Positions 1 through 7,520 of a stretch of 18,990 bases of DNA are shown piece after piece. The DNA is from JAJPXI01 sp045602885 (GTDB taxonomy: Bacteria > Bacillota > Clostridia > Oscillospirales > Oscillospiraceae): positions 1 to 18,990 of the forward strand of contig JAZSCJ010000145.1 in assembly GCA_045602885.1 (NCBI GenBank). Reading direction: 5' to 3'. The translations under genes and the position numbers were made by a program. Below the pieces are notes generated by a model. That model did not search any database and was not told the origin of the DNA. It saw only the letters and a program-made list of their open reading frames with translations. Numbering within the stretch: the stretch's first letter is position 1; every line of letters starts with the position of its first letter.

Positions 1-2175
1 GAGCACGTGCGCGGTGTTAAGACCAACATCCCCTTTGTGACCAACATCCTCAACCACCCCAGCTTTATCAACGGCAAGTGTCACACCAAGTTTATTGATG
101 ACACCCCCGAGCTGTTTGAGGTCACCGACTCCCGCGACCGCGCCACCAAGGTGCTCAAGTACATCGCTCAGATCCAGGTGGATAACCCCTCGGCCGAGCG
201 CAAGCAGTTTGATGTGCCCCGTTTCCCGCCCGTGCCCGAGACTACGCCCACCGGCCTGAAGCAGATTCTGGACGAGAAGGGCCCCGAGGCGCTGTCCAAG
301 TGGGTCATGGATCAGAAGAAGCTGCTGATCTCCGACACCACCATGCGCGACGCGCACCAGTCCCTGCTGTCCACCCGTATGCGTACCCGCGACATGGTCA
401 AGGGTGCAGCCGGTACGGCCGACATCCTCAAGGACTGCTTCTCGCTGGAAATGTGGGGCGGCGCTACCTTCGACGTGGCCTATCGCTTCCTGCATGAGTC
501 CCCCTGGGAGCGTCTGGATCTGCTGCGCAAGGAGATCCCCAACATCCCCTTCCAGATGCTGCTGCGCGGCGCCAATGCCGTGGGCTACACCAACTATCCC
601 GACAACCTGATCCGTGAATTCGTCAAAGAGGCAGCCAAGAGCGGCATTGACGTGTTCCGTATCTTCGACTCGCTCAACTGGGTCCCCGGTATGGAAGTGG
701 CCATGGACGAGGTCATCAAGCAGGGCAAGCTGTGCGAGGCCACCATTTGCTACACCGGCGACATTCTGGACGACAAGCGCGACAAGTACACACTGAAGTA
801 CTATGTCGATCTGGCAAAGGAACTGCAGCGCCGTGGTGCTCACACCCTTTGTATCAAGGATATGTCCGGCCTGCTCAAGCCCTACGCCGCCAAGAAGCTG
901 GTGGGCGCGCTCAAGCAGGAGCTGAACATCCCCATCCACCTGCACACCCACGACACCACCGGCAACCAGGTTGCCACCCTGCTGATGGCGGCCGAGGCCG
1001 GCGTGGATATCGTGGACGTGGCCACCGCATCCATGTCCTCGCTGACCAGTCAGCCCTCCATGAACGCTGTGGTTGCCGCGCTTGAGGGCAACGAGCGTGA
1101 CACTGGTCTGGATCTGCAGAAGCTGCAGAAGCTGGACAACTACTGGGCTGACGTGCGTCTGCGCTACGCCAACTTTGATGAGGGCCTGAAGAGCCCCACC
1201 ACCGATATCTACCGCTACGAGATCCCCGGCGGTCAGTACACCAACCTGCAGCCGCAGGTGGTCAGCCTGGGTCTGGGCCATCGCTTCGAGGAAGTCAAGG
1301 AGATGTACAAGACGGTCAACGATATGTTGGGCGACATCGTCAAGGTCACTCCCTCCTCCAAGATGGTGGGCGACCTGGCCATCTTCATGGTGCAGAACGA
1401 TCTGACTCCCGAGAACATCATCGAGCGCGGCAAGAGCCTGTCCTTCCCCGACTCGGTCGTGTCCTACTTCAAGGGCATGATGGGTCAGCCGGCCTGGGGC
1501 TTCCAGCCCGAGGGCCTGCAGGAAGTGGTGCTCAAGGGCGAAAAGCCCATCACCTGCCGTCCCGGCGAGCTGCTGCCCCCGGTGGACTTCGACGCCGTGC
1601 GTGCCGAAATGCGCGAATTCTTGTCCGATGACGAGATCAACATGCGTGCCATGCTGGCCTACTGCCTGTATCCCAAGGTCTACAAGGACTACCGCGCACA
1701 GCGCAAGGAGTACGGCTACATCATGCGCATGGGCAGCCATGTCTTCTTCAATGGTATGGCGCTGGGTGAAACCAACAAGATCAACATTGAGGACGGTAAG
1801 ACCCTGGTCATCAAGTACAAGGGTCTGGGCGACCTGAATGAGGACGGAACCCGTACCGTTAACTTTGAGCTCAACGGTATGCGCCGTGAGGTTGCCGTGC
1901 CCGACAAGAATGCCGAGGTCAAGGGTAAGGCCGTTGTCATGGCCGATCCCGAGGACAAGAGCCAGATCGGCTCCTCCATCCCCGGTATGGTGTCCAAGAT
2001 CAACGTCAAGCCGGGCGATACCGTGGAGGAAAACCAGGTGGTCGCCATCATCGAGGCCATGAAGATGGAAACCTCGGTCGTGGCCCGCATGGCCGGTACC
2101 GTGGACCAGGTGCTGGTCAGCGAAGGCTCCAGCGTCAAGGCCGGCGAGCTGCTGATGTCCATCAAAGTGAAATAA
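1..2175 (+). CDS. pyc: Pyruvate carboxylase, C-terminal part (5' end outside window)
   Basis: Biotin-dependent anaplerotic enzyme that carboxylates pyruvate to oxaloacetate in the cytoplasm. The reading frame is open from base 1, so the gene is cut by the window edge. About 724 residues remain of a family length near 1,150, and the missing part is most of the biotin carboxylase domain. What is present, in order: the end of that domain (about residues 1-60, including the RGVKTNIPFV stretch); the carboxyltransferase TIM barrel, opening with the metal-site motif LLISDTTMRDAHQS near residue 108 and carrying the HLHTHDT metal ligands near residue 315; the conserved PC/oxaloacetate-decarboxylase linker region (about 390-600); and a C-terminal biotinyl domain with EAMKMET, where Lys688 (codon 2062-2064) is the expected biotin attachment site. 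It ends with TAA 74 bases before a strong hairpin terminator. Identification is firm. The gene could alternatively be split into subunits upstream, but the BC remnant in the same frame argues for the single-chain form. Confidence 0.97.
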   Translation, partial: EHVRGVKTNIPFVTNILNHPSFINGKCHTKFIDDTPELFEVTDSRDRATKVLKYIAQIQVDNPSAERKQFDVPRFPPVPETTPTGLKQILDEKGPEALSKWVMDQKKLLISDTTMRDAHQSLLSTRMRTRDMVKGAAGTADILKDCFSLEMWGGATFDVAYRFLHESPWERLDLLRKEIPNIPFQMLLRGANAVGYTNYPDNLIREFVKEAAKSGIDVFRIFDSLNWVPGMEVAMDEVIKQGKLCEATICYTGDILDDKRDKYTLKYYVDLAKELQRRGAHTLCIKDMSGLLKPYAAKKLVGALKQELNIPIHLHTHDTTGNQVATLLMAAEAGVDIVDVATASMSSLTSQPSMNAVVAALEGNERDTGLDLQKLQKLDNYWADVRLRYANFDEGLKSPTTDIYRYEIPGGQYTNLQPQVVSLGLGHRFEEVKEMYKTVNDMLGDIVKVTPSSKMVGDLAIFMVQNDLTPENIIERGKSLSFPDSVVSYFKGMMGQPAWGFQPEGLQEVVLKGEKPITCRPGELLPPVDFDAVRAEMREFLSDDEINMRAMLAYCLYPKVYKDYRAQRKEYGYIMRMGSHVFFNGMALGETNKINIEDGKTLVIKYKGLGDLNEDGTRTVNFELNGMRREVAVPDKNAEVKGKAVVMADPEDKSQIGSSIPGMVSKINVKPGDTVEENQVVAIIEAMKMETSVVARMAGTVDQVLVSEGSSVKAGELLMSIKVK

Positions 2176-2193
2176 AACCCCGATTTTGCAATG

Positions 2194-2226
2194 CAAAAAG
2201 CGGAGCCGTACGGCCAATGTCATTAA
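2194..2226 (+). repeat. Left 33-bp inverted repeat of AT-rich island
   Basis: This 33-base segment (starts caaaaagcggagccgtac, ends gtcattaa) recurs as an exact reverse complement at 4646-4678. It contains the 10-bp palindrome gccgtacggc. It lies just after pyc and directly before the switch to AT-rich sequence. The outer end is caaaaagcgg on both sides, as expected for terminal inverted repeats. No matching target-site duplication is visible in the immediate flanks. Confidence 0.9.
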
Positions 2227-2248
2227 GTTAAGCCTTTGCGTGTATGCC

Positions 2249-2289
2249 AAAAAGTATCCACCCCATCGAAAATGGGGTGGATACTTTTT
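2249..2289 (+). terminator. Strong intrinsic terminator after pyc
   Basis: Perfect 18-bp stem (2249-2266 with 2272-2289) around the loop cgaaa. The right arm ends in five T residues and the left arm starts with five A residues, so it could stop transcription from both sides: pyc on the plus strand and the minus-strand island genes. It lies inside the left inverted repeat, so it may have arrived with the island. Confidence 0.9.
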
Positions 2290-2313
2290 GCTCTGCAACG
2301 ACAAACTGGAATT

Positions 2314-2733
2314 TCACGCACCTTTTGTTATAGATTTTTTCATAAATAATTCTTGCTTTCTTTGTTTCAAACTAATCTCATGATTGTTATTATAAAAACC
2401 AATAAACTCAAAAAGAATACCCAAACTGGTTAATGTTCCTGCCATAAAATCGTCTATCGGATTATTAAAAATCATTGTCAATACCCCAAATTGATGATTT
2501 AAAATAACAAGTAAAAAGCAAATACCACCTATGATAAAGCACTTATTCAGTTTCTTCCTTTTGACATCCTTTTCTTGGGTAGTATATTCTGCAACTTTTA
2601 ATACGGTTTCTTTTATTTCTTCATTCACTCTCTCGCTTTTCCTTTCTCCATCCAATAATTCTCGCAAATCAATCTCATAATAATCTAGAATAGCATTTAA
2701 GGTTGAGTAATTACCTAGCCTTAATTTGTTTAC
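2314..2733 (-). pseudogene. Decapitated XRE-type regulator with C-terminal membrane segment
   Basis: The frame is open from a stop at 2734-2736 down to 2314. Reading starts without any ATG and gives a segment that includes NAILDYYEIDLRELLDGERKS. That is the typical tail of a Cro/CI (XRE) helix-turn-helix domain followed by a charged linker (about 30 residues). Next come two hydrophobic segments (around KCFIIGGICFLLVILNHQFG and TLTSLGILFEFIGFY) and a basic tail. The helix-turn-helix itself is absent: the sequence upstream is the C-terminal end of the neighbouring gene in another frame. The first possible start is a TTG at 2667, which would give a 117-residue product lacking the DNA-binding domain and has no clear ribosome site. 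I read it as a gene truncated by a recombination junction near 2730. The family assignment rests on recognised sequence patterns, not on a search. Confidence 0.6.
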
Positions 2734-3905
2734 TTACTGTAATCAGGCACATATTCACCATAACCACCGATATCAACAAACATAAAATAGTCCTCTCCAA
2801 ATGGCATTCTATAAACCGCATAATCACCACATATTTCAGCTTTAGTGATATTTCGGTTATTTGACATTCCACCAGCACTAAACCATGCAAGACCTACACT
2901 ATTTAAATCATATCCGTCCAATTTGTCCAAAGGGTAATAAATATAGATATCTCCATATATGCCGTCAAAATAATATTCATCAGAGAGTGGTTTGTTAAGC
3001 CATTTTTCTTCACCATAATTTGTATATATTTCCAGTAGTCTACCTCTCAATTTACTTTCCTCATAAGTTCTTACCGGTTGGATATCATCCTGCTGAGTTT
3101 CTAACGCCATTAATTCTACTGGGAAATATGCATATTCAAATTCATCACAATTTTGCAAGGTAATATTATATCCTTGATAATTTCCATTCTCAATCTTAAT
3201 ATAATCAATTAGATGCGGAGCATATTTTTCTAATGACTCATAAAGATTTATTGTGGACACAATATTTGACTTATCAAAACATCCGATGAACTCATCCATA
3301 TGCTCTTTTGTATCAAAACTGGCAAATTCAATATCTATATTTTCGACAGGAATTATATCTGAGATTTCATCTCGTGAAAATGAAACATCATAAAATGTCA
3401 TTTTGACATATCCATCACACCCTTGCAGAAAAGAAGTTATATTGTTACCATCAAAATAATGCTTATCATCCATAAGATAAAAAAAATTTGAACCCGGACA
3501 GTGAAATTTCATATCAATTACAATCCCTTGTGGAAAACTCTGACTGAAACTTTGCTCAGCTGCTGAATATATTTCTTCCCATTGATAATCATCATAACAT
3601 TTATATGTATCCTGTTCTTGCACAAAAAGGGCGTAGAAATAACTATCATTGTATGTCACCTTGAATACAATTACACTCTCGCCCTCCTCAAGTTTTGAGG
3701 TTCTATATTTATCATTACTCAGTTCAATGCTATCGACCTCAAAATTGTATTTATTACTTATATATTTTTCAACTGCATCAGAAGCAAAGACCATCAAGTC
3801 TTCCTTTTTGTGATTTTCATACAATCTTGCTATAAGTAAACACAGCGGAATCGCAATCAAAACAACCAAACAAATAATATTTCGTAGCCTGTTTTTCTTT
3901 TTCAT
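2730..3905 (-). CDS. Membrane-anchored extracytoplasmic protein of unknown function
   Basis: A 391-residue product that I do not recognise. Residues 1-8 are basic, residues about 9-27 form a hydrophobic signal-anchor (NIICLVVLIAIPLCLLIARL), and the remaining ~360 residues are soluble, rich in Asp/Glu/Tyr/Phe, with no further membrane segment. It is therefore probably anchored in the membrane with a large outward domain. The start is ATG at 3903-3905, preceded by AAAGGAA about 11 bases upstream. The gene is AT-rich, unlike the chromosome around it, and lies in the island between the inverted repeats. Its stop codon falls within a few bases of the truncated XRE fragment, so the C-terminus (ending YGEYVPDYSK) might be native or might have been set by the junction. 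No catalytic motif was seen. Confidence 0.75.
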   Translation of the reverse strand: MKKKNRLRNIICLVVLIAIPLCLLIARLYENHKKEDLMVFASDAVEKYISNKYNFEVDSIELSNDKYRTSKLEEGESVIVFKVTYNDSYFYALFVQEQDTYKCYDDYQWEEIYSAAEQSFSQSFPQGIVIDMKFHCPGSNFFYLMDDKHYFDGNNITSFLQGCDGYVKMTFYDVSFSRDEISDIIPVENIDIEFASFDTKEHMDEFIGCFDKSNIVSTINLYESLEKYAPHLIDYIKIENGNYQGYNITLQNCDEFEYAYFPVELMALETQQDDIQPVRTYEESKLRGRLLEIYTNYGEEKWLNKPLSDEYYFDGIYGDIYIYYPLDKLDGYDLNSVGLAWFSAGGMSNNRNITKAEICGDYAVYRMPFGEDYFMFVDIGGYGEYVPDYSK

Positions 3906-4015
3906 TAATCAACTATTTCCTTTCTTTTGAAGAAACTTTTGTACAACAAATTTCTTACATTTTATCACATCTAATCCACACATTCTATCCATTTCCGTAA
4001 TAAATTTTATTATAA

Positions 4016-4255
4016 CTACCATACTCCCAAACTATCAATTGCATCCACCCAAGTCTGCATTTCGCCACCTAAAGCAAGCCGAGCATATTCAAGTGGCTCA
4101 TCTATTGCCAAAGCATTCAGCGAATTTTGTGAGCAAGGAGTTGTTCTTAATCCATCTTCAGCCTTATTACAATCAATCCGTATTATGTAATTTTCATATG
4201 AGGTTACATCAATACTATTCGTTTGAGGGTTATAGTCTGCGTATATTAATCTCAT
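4016..4255 (-). CDS. Small DUF6061-like protein
   Basis: A 79-residue cytoplasmic protein of unknown function. The start is placed at ATG 4253-4255 because AGGAAAGGA lies 8 bases upstream. A longer frame starting at 4306 has no such site. Features seen: an N-terminal beta-like stretch (MRLIYADYNPQTNSIDVTSY), then IIRIDCNKAEDGLRTTP, a segment NALAIDEPLEYARLALGGEM, and an acidic/hydrophobic end. This layout resembles the small Clostridia family catalogued as DUF6061, judged from memory. It is the first minus-strand gene of the AT-rich island, about 110 bases upstream of the membrane-anchored protein gene, and could be co-transcribed with it. Confidence 0.6.
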   Translation of the reverse strand: MRLIYADYNPQTNSIDVTSYENYIIRIDCNKAEDGLRTTPCSQNSLNALAIDEPLEYARLALGGEMQTWVDAIDSLGVW

Positions 4256-4645
4256 CTTATCTGTCCTTTCCTGTAATTGTATTAAAAGCATCTCATCCAA
4301 TTCCAACTGCCATTTTTATAATTTGTTATAAGTTGTTACCAGATTTTCTTTCCCTTGTTTTTTCCCTTATCAGAGCTCATAACCAAGGTTAAAACGATAT
4401 AACACGATACAAGATGTGACGGAGAGGACACCCACGAAAACTTTAGTATTTTCAAGGGTTTGCCGAGATTTCTATAACAAGATATAACAGTTATTAAATC
4501 CCTTAAAATACCTCAAGTGAAAATTCAAATTCTCCGTTGCGTCCAATGTCTCCGTAAGACTGTAATTTACTGAATTGTTTGCGAAAAACATTCAATCTCT
4601 TTGTTAAAAGCATTGTGTTTTTTGTTGGCTATAAAATGATTACCT
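4256..4645. other. AT-rich spacer with a possible gene remnant
   Basis: Nearly 400 bases with no convincing gene. Direct observations: short related A/T-rich words (gatataacacgatac, caagatataacag) at about 4395-4490, and a minus-strand 36-codon frame at 4503-4613 whose end reads YGDIGRNGEFEFSLEVF. That frame has no ribosome site and looks like the C-terminal scrap of a larger protein I cannot name. The segment lies between the island's small genes and the right inverted repeat. Confidence 0.4.
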
Positions 4646-4678
4646 TTAATGACATTGGCCGTACGGCTCCGCTTTTTG
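4646..4678 (-). repeat. Right 33-bp inverted repeat of AT-rich island
   Basis: Exact reverse complement of 2194-2226 over 33 bases. The match ends abruptly on both sides: outward the flanks differ (ttgctttatg here against gcaatg on the left), and inward they also diverge. High-GC chromosomal sequence resumes shortly after it. Confidence 0.9.
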
Positions 4679-4696
4679 TTGCTTTATGGATTTGTG

Positions 4697-4894
4697 CTAT
4701 GCCAAAATATCCAGCTTCGGTTCGGAAGAATTACTTGCCTTCAGCGTGTCAGCATATACCTTGTCAATGACAGCCAGGAAAAACAGGGCGGTGCTGTCCT
4801 CCTGGCTGACGGCATTCATCAGACGCATTTTTGCGTCTATATAGATCTGGCGCGCTTCTTCCTTGGACGTGCACCCCTGCAGACTTTTTTCCAA
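4697..4894 (-). CDS. Small hypothetical protein, possibly a remnant
   Basis: A 65-residue frame from TTG 4892-4894, with GGAGAG about 10 bases upstream. The same frame stays open to 5065, but that extension overlaps the promoter region of the next operon and looks non-coding in composition. The product starts MEKSLQGCTSKEEARQ and continues with amphipathic helical sequence (YIDAKMRLMNAVSQEDSTAL, then FFLAVIDKVYADTLKAS). This has the even, protein-like character of a short helical cytoplasmic protein. A second strong ribosome-site-like run (GAGGTGAT near 4930) is followed by a start in a different frame, so the original 5' end may have been shifted by an indel. The function is unknown. It is divergent from the export operon. 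Confidence 0.4.
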   Translation of the reverse strand: MEKSLQGCTSKEEARQIYIDAKMRLMNAVSQEDSTALFFLAVIDKVYADTLKASNSSEPKLDILA

Positions 4895-5036
4895 TTGCGC
4901 GCCTGCTCTCCAATGGCGTTTATCACCTCTTACTTCTTTTATCGGCCCAAAACCGAAGAAATTAAAGCGCCAAAGCCTGTGGTTTCGCAGGTTGGGCGGC
5001 AATTGTAAATGTTTTTTGAATTCCCTGCTGTGGAAC

Positions 5037-5065
5037 TTGACGGCTGGAAAAAAGAGGGTTATCAT
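5037..5065 (+). promoter_or_regulatory. Candidate sigma-A promoter for export operon
   Basis: TTGACG (5037-5042), 17-base spacer, TATCAT (5060-5065): five of six consensus bases in each box with ideal spacing. It would give a leader of about 90 bases before the ATG at 5160. It is the best match in the gap upstream of the adaptor gene. Confidence 0.55.
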
Positions 5066-5159
5066 GTGCGTATGTCAAAATCAAGGGCGCGGCACGGATG
5101 TCACGGCTGCGCTTTTTCCTATTCTATAGTTCAAAACACGAGCGCAAAGGAGACCGATT

Positions 5160-6767
5160 ATGAAATTAAAGAAGGAAAAAAACCCGGTTCAAGGGGAGGG
5201 CAAGGGCAAGAAGCTGCGCCAATGGCTCAAGAAAAAGTGGGTCAAGCGCACGCTCATCGCGGTCATTATCATTTTCGTGCTGTCGCTGATGCTGCGCGGC
5301 TGCATGGGTGGCGCCGGAGCCGGTGCGATGGCGGGTACATATCTTCCGGCGACCGTGGAGTATCAGGATATGATGGTGTACATTTCGGGTACCGGTACGG
5401 TTGAGCCCAACCGGGCACAGAGGGTCATCCCTGCGGCGCAGGGAGAGATCCTGGAAGTGTTCATTAAGCAAGGTCAGACGGTCAAGAAGGGGGACGTTTT
5501 GTTCTCCATTGACCCGTCCGACTATGAAAGTACGGTGCGCCAGGCCGAGCTGGCTCTTCAGCAGGCCGAGGTGTCCTATAACCAGATGCTCAAGGACTGC
5601 ACCTTTAAGGCAGGAGCAGCCGGCGTGGTCACCAAGCTGTATGTAGAGCAGGGGGATACGGTGTCCATGGGCACTCCCATTGCTGAAATTCTGGACCGGG
5701 ACAATATGGAATTGACGGTGCCCTTCCACAGCGCTGACTGTACCCGGTTCTATCCGGGCCAGACGGCAACGGTTACGGTGGACGGCAGTCTGGAAGTGCT
5801 GACCGGCACGGTGCATTCGGTTTCGGCGGCCGATGTGGTGGGCGCAGGCGGTGCGCTGGTGCGCAATGTGACCGTTCGCGTGCCCAACCCCGGTGCGATG
5901 ACCAATACCATGATGGGCTCGGTCACGATCAATGGCATCTCCTGCGCGGCAAACAGCACCTTTGTGTACGCAGGCCAGGCCCAGGTGGTGGCCAAGACCA
6001 GCGGTGAGGTGCAAAGCCTGAGCGTACGGGAAGGCGACCGAGTGGCCAAAAACCAGATTTTGGGCCAAGTGGTCGCAACCGATATGGAGGCACAGGTGGA
6101 AGGTGCTCGCCTGGGTGTGGAAAACGCCCGGTTGTCGTTGGAGCGTGCGTTGGATCAGTTGGAGGAATACACCGTTACAGCCGATTTTGACGGCGTGGTG
6201 GCGGAGGAGAATATCGAGCCGGGCAATGTGCTGGATCCCAAAGCTACCCAGTACCCGGCGGTGATTTACGATCTGTCCGAGCTGCGCTTTGTCATGACCA
6301 TCGACGAGTTGGACATCAGCGCCATCCATGCCGGCCAGCCGGTGGAGTTTTCTGCCGATGCGCTGGATGGACGCAGCTTTACCGGCGTGGTGGATTCCGT
6401 CAGTATCAACGGCACCACGGTCAATGGCAAGACCACCTACCCGGTCACGGTGGTGGTGGACGATGCCCCGGCCGAGCTGTACCCCGGCATGAATGTGTCG
6501 GCCAAGATCATTGTGAAGGAAGTGGGCAAGGCGCTGTGCATCCCGGTGGATTATGTCAGCCGGGGCGATGTGGTGAAGGTGGCACTGCCCGGCTGTCTGG
6601 ACGATCAGGGCAATGTGGTCGATTTGACCAAGATGGAGGAGCGCCAGGTCGTGCTGGGCAGCAGCAACGAGGAATACATTGAGATCCTGGAGGGCCTGGC
6701 CGAGGGTGACGTTGTCCTGCGGGAGAATCGTGCCTCCAGCGTGATGGAAATGATGATGGGAGTTTAA
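5160..6767 (+). CDS. HlyD/MacA-type adaptor with two barrel-sandwich modules
   Basis: Membrane-fusion-type adaptor of an ABC efflux system, 535 residues. The start ATG at 5160 has AAAGGAG 7 bases upstream. Layout: basic N-terminus (1-30), a single membrane segment (about 30-46), then an outward part. The first lipoyl-like hybrid region spans about 80-190 (GEILEVFIKQGQTVKKGDVL, then a short helical stretch and GVVTKLYVEQGDTVSMGTPI), followed by a beta-barrel. A second, similar unit spans about 270-380 (GEVQSLSVREGDRVAKNQIL, helical stretch about 310-335, GVVAEENIEPGNVL), followed by a second beta-barrel (about 375-450) and a membrane-proximal domain. Ordinary MacA-like adaptors of about 370-400 residues have one such unit, so this looks like an internal duplication. 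It is followed after 3 bases by the ATPase gene, with which it should form one transporter. The substrate is unknown. Confidence 0.88.
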   Translation: MKLKKEKNPVQGEGKGKKLRQWLKKKWVKRTLIAVIIIFVLSLMLRGCMGGAGAGAMAGTYLPATVEYQDMMVYISGTGTVEPNRAQRVIPAAQGEILEVFIKQGQTVKKGDVLFSIDPSDYESTVRQAELALQQAEVSYNQMLKDCTFKAGAAGVVTKLYVEQGDTVSMGTPIAEILDRDNMELTVPFHSADCTRFYPGQTATVTVDGSLEVLTGTVHSVSAADVVGAGGALVRNVTVRVPNPGAMTNTMMGSVTINGISCAANSTFVYAGQAQVVAKTSGEVQSLSVREGDRVAKNQILGQVVATDMEAQVEGARLGVENARLSLERALDQLEEYTVTADFDGVVAEENIEPGNVLDPKATQYPAVIYDLSELRFVMTIDELDISAIHAGQPVEFSADALDGRSFTGVVDSVSINGTTVNGKTTYPVTVVVDDAPAELYPGMNVSAKIIVKEVGKALCIPVDYVSRGDVVKVALPGCLDDQGNVVDLTKMEERQVVLGSSNEEYIEILEGLAEGDVVLRENRASSVMEMMMGV

Positions 6768-6770
6768 GGC

Positions 6771-7520
6771 ATGGAGCATCTCATCGAACTGAAGGACATC
6801 TATAAAATCTACCAGATGGGTGAGGAGCAGGTGCGTGCGCTGGATGGCGTGTCGCTGACCATCGACAAGGGTGAGTTTGTGGCCATCGTGGGCCAGTCCG
6901 GCTCGGGCAAGTCCACCGCCATGAATATCATCGGCTGTCTGGACGTACCTACCAACGGCTCCTATCATCTGGGCGGCGTGGATGTATCCACCATGCAGGA
7001 CGATCAGCAGGCTGAAATCCGAAACAAAATGCTGGGATTTATTTTCCAACAGTACAATCTGATCCCCAAGCTGACCGTGCTGGAAAATGTGGAACTGCCC
7101 TTGCTCTATGCCGGTTTGAGCGCATCTGAGCGGCGGGATCGTGCCGTGCAGGCGCTGGAACGGGTGGGATTGGCCGATAAGAAGAAAAATCTGCCCTCCC
7201 AGCTTTCGGGCGGCCAGCAGCAGCGTGTGTCCATCGCCCGTGCGCTGGCCGGAAATCCATCGGTCATTCTGGCTGACGAGCCCACCGGCGCGCTGGATTC
7301 GCGCACCGGCCGGGAAGTGCTGACCTTTTTGCAAAAGCTCAACGCCGAGGGCAATACCGTGGTTTTGATTACCCATGATAACGGCATTGCTGTCAAGGCC
7401 AAGCGCATCATTCGTCTGCAGGACGGCAAGATCATTTATGACGGCGATTCCCAGGATCCGGCTGCGTTGGTGCAGCCCGAGGAGGGCGTGACGGCAGGGG
7501 AGGAGGCAGCAGAGCAATGA
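6771..7520 (+). CDS. ABC transporter ATP-binding protein, MacB/LolD type
   Basis: Cytoplasmic nucleotide-binding subunit, 249 residues. Motifs seen in order: Walker A GQSGSGKST (41-49), Q-loop IFQQYNLIPK (91-100), ABC signature LSGGQ (145-149), Walker B VILADEPTGALD (165-176), and the switch histidine in LITHD (His202). The family hallmark of MacB/LolD/FtsE-like ATPases, a DEPTGALD Walker B extension, is present. The gene starts 3 bases after the adaptor stop, and its own stop overlaps the start of the permease gene (ATGA at 7517-7520), so translational coupling is likely. Its partner permease is a separate polypeptide, unlike E. coli MacB, where ATPase and permease are fused. Confidence 0.95.
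   Translation: MEHLIELKDIYKIYQMGEEQVRALDGVSLTIDKGEFVAIVGQSGSGKSTAMNIIGCLDVPTNGSYHLGGVDVSTMQDDQQAEIRNKMLGFIFQQYNLIPKLTVLENVELPLLYAGLSASERRDRAVQALERVGLADKKKNLPSQLSGGQQQRVSIARALAGNPSVILADEPTGALDSRTGREVLTFLQKLNAEGNTVVLITHDNGIAVKAKRIIRLQDGKIIYDGDSQDPAALVQPEEGVTAGEEAAEQ

Larger units (their letters stand above)
2194..4678. mobile_element. Putative inserted AT-rich island bounded by 33-bp inverted repeats
   Basis: Seen: the segment between the two exact 33-bp inverted repeats is strikingly AT-rich compared with pyc on the left and the export operon on the right. All its recognisable ORFs lie on the minus strand, opposite to the flanking genes. The cargo consists of a truncated XRE-type regulator, a membrane-anchored protein of unknown function and a small DUF6061-like protein. 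No transposase, integrase or relaxase gene is present. It could therefore be a non-autonomous transposon moved in trans, a decayed element, or foreign DNA between two copies of a dispersed repeat. Acquisition by transfer is inferred from composition. The exact element ends and any target duplication remain unproven. Confidence 0.5.

Noticed and set aside
2180..2203. Imperfect hairpin ccgattttgc/gcaaaaagcgg as the pyc terminator
   Set aside because: The stem has a mismatch and no T-run, and it overlaps the left inverted repeat. The perfect 18-bp hairpin at 2249-2289 is a far better terminator.
2184..4690. Target-site duplication next to the 33-bp inverted repeats
   Set aside because: The flanks (gcaatg on the left, ttgcttt on the right) share only short, offset similarity that is expected by chance, so no duplication is claimed.
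5166..7517. 783-codon open frame on the minus strand opposite the adaptor and ATPase genes
   Set aside because: It is the antisense shadow of GC-rich coding sequence: His/Gln-rich, with no domain and no start signal. The plus-strand genes carry complete family motifs.
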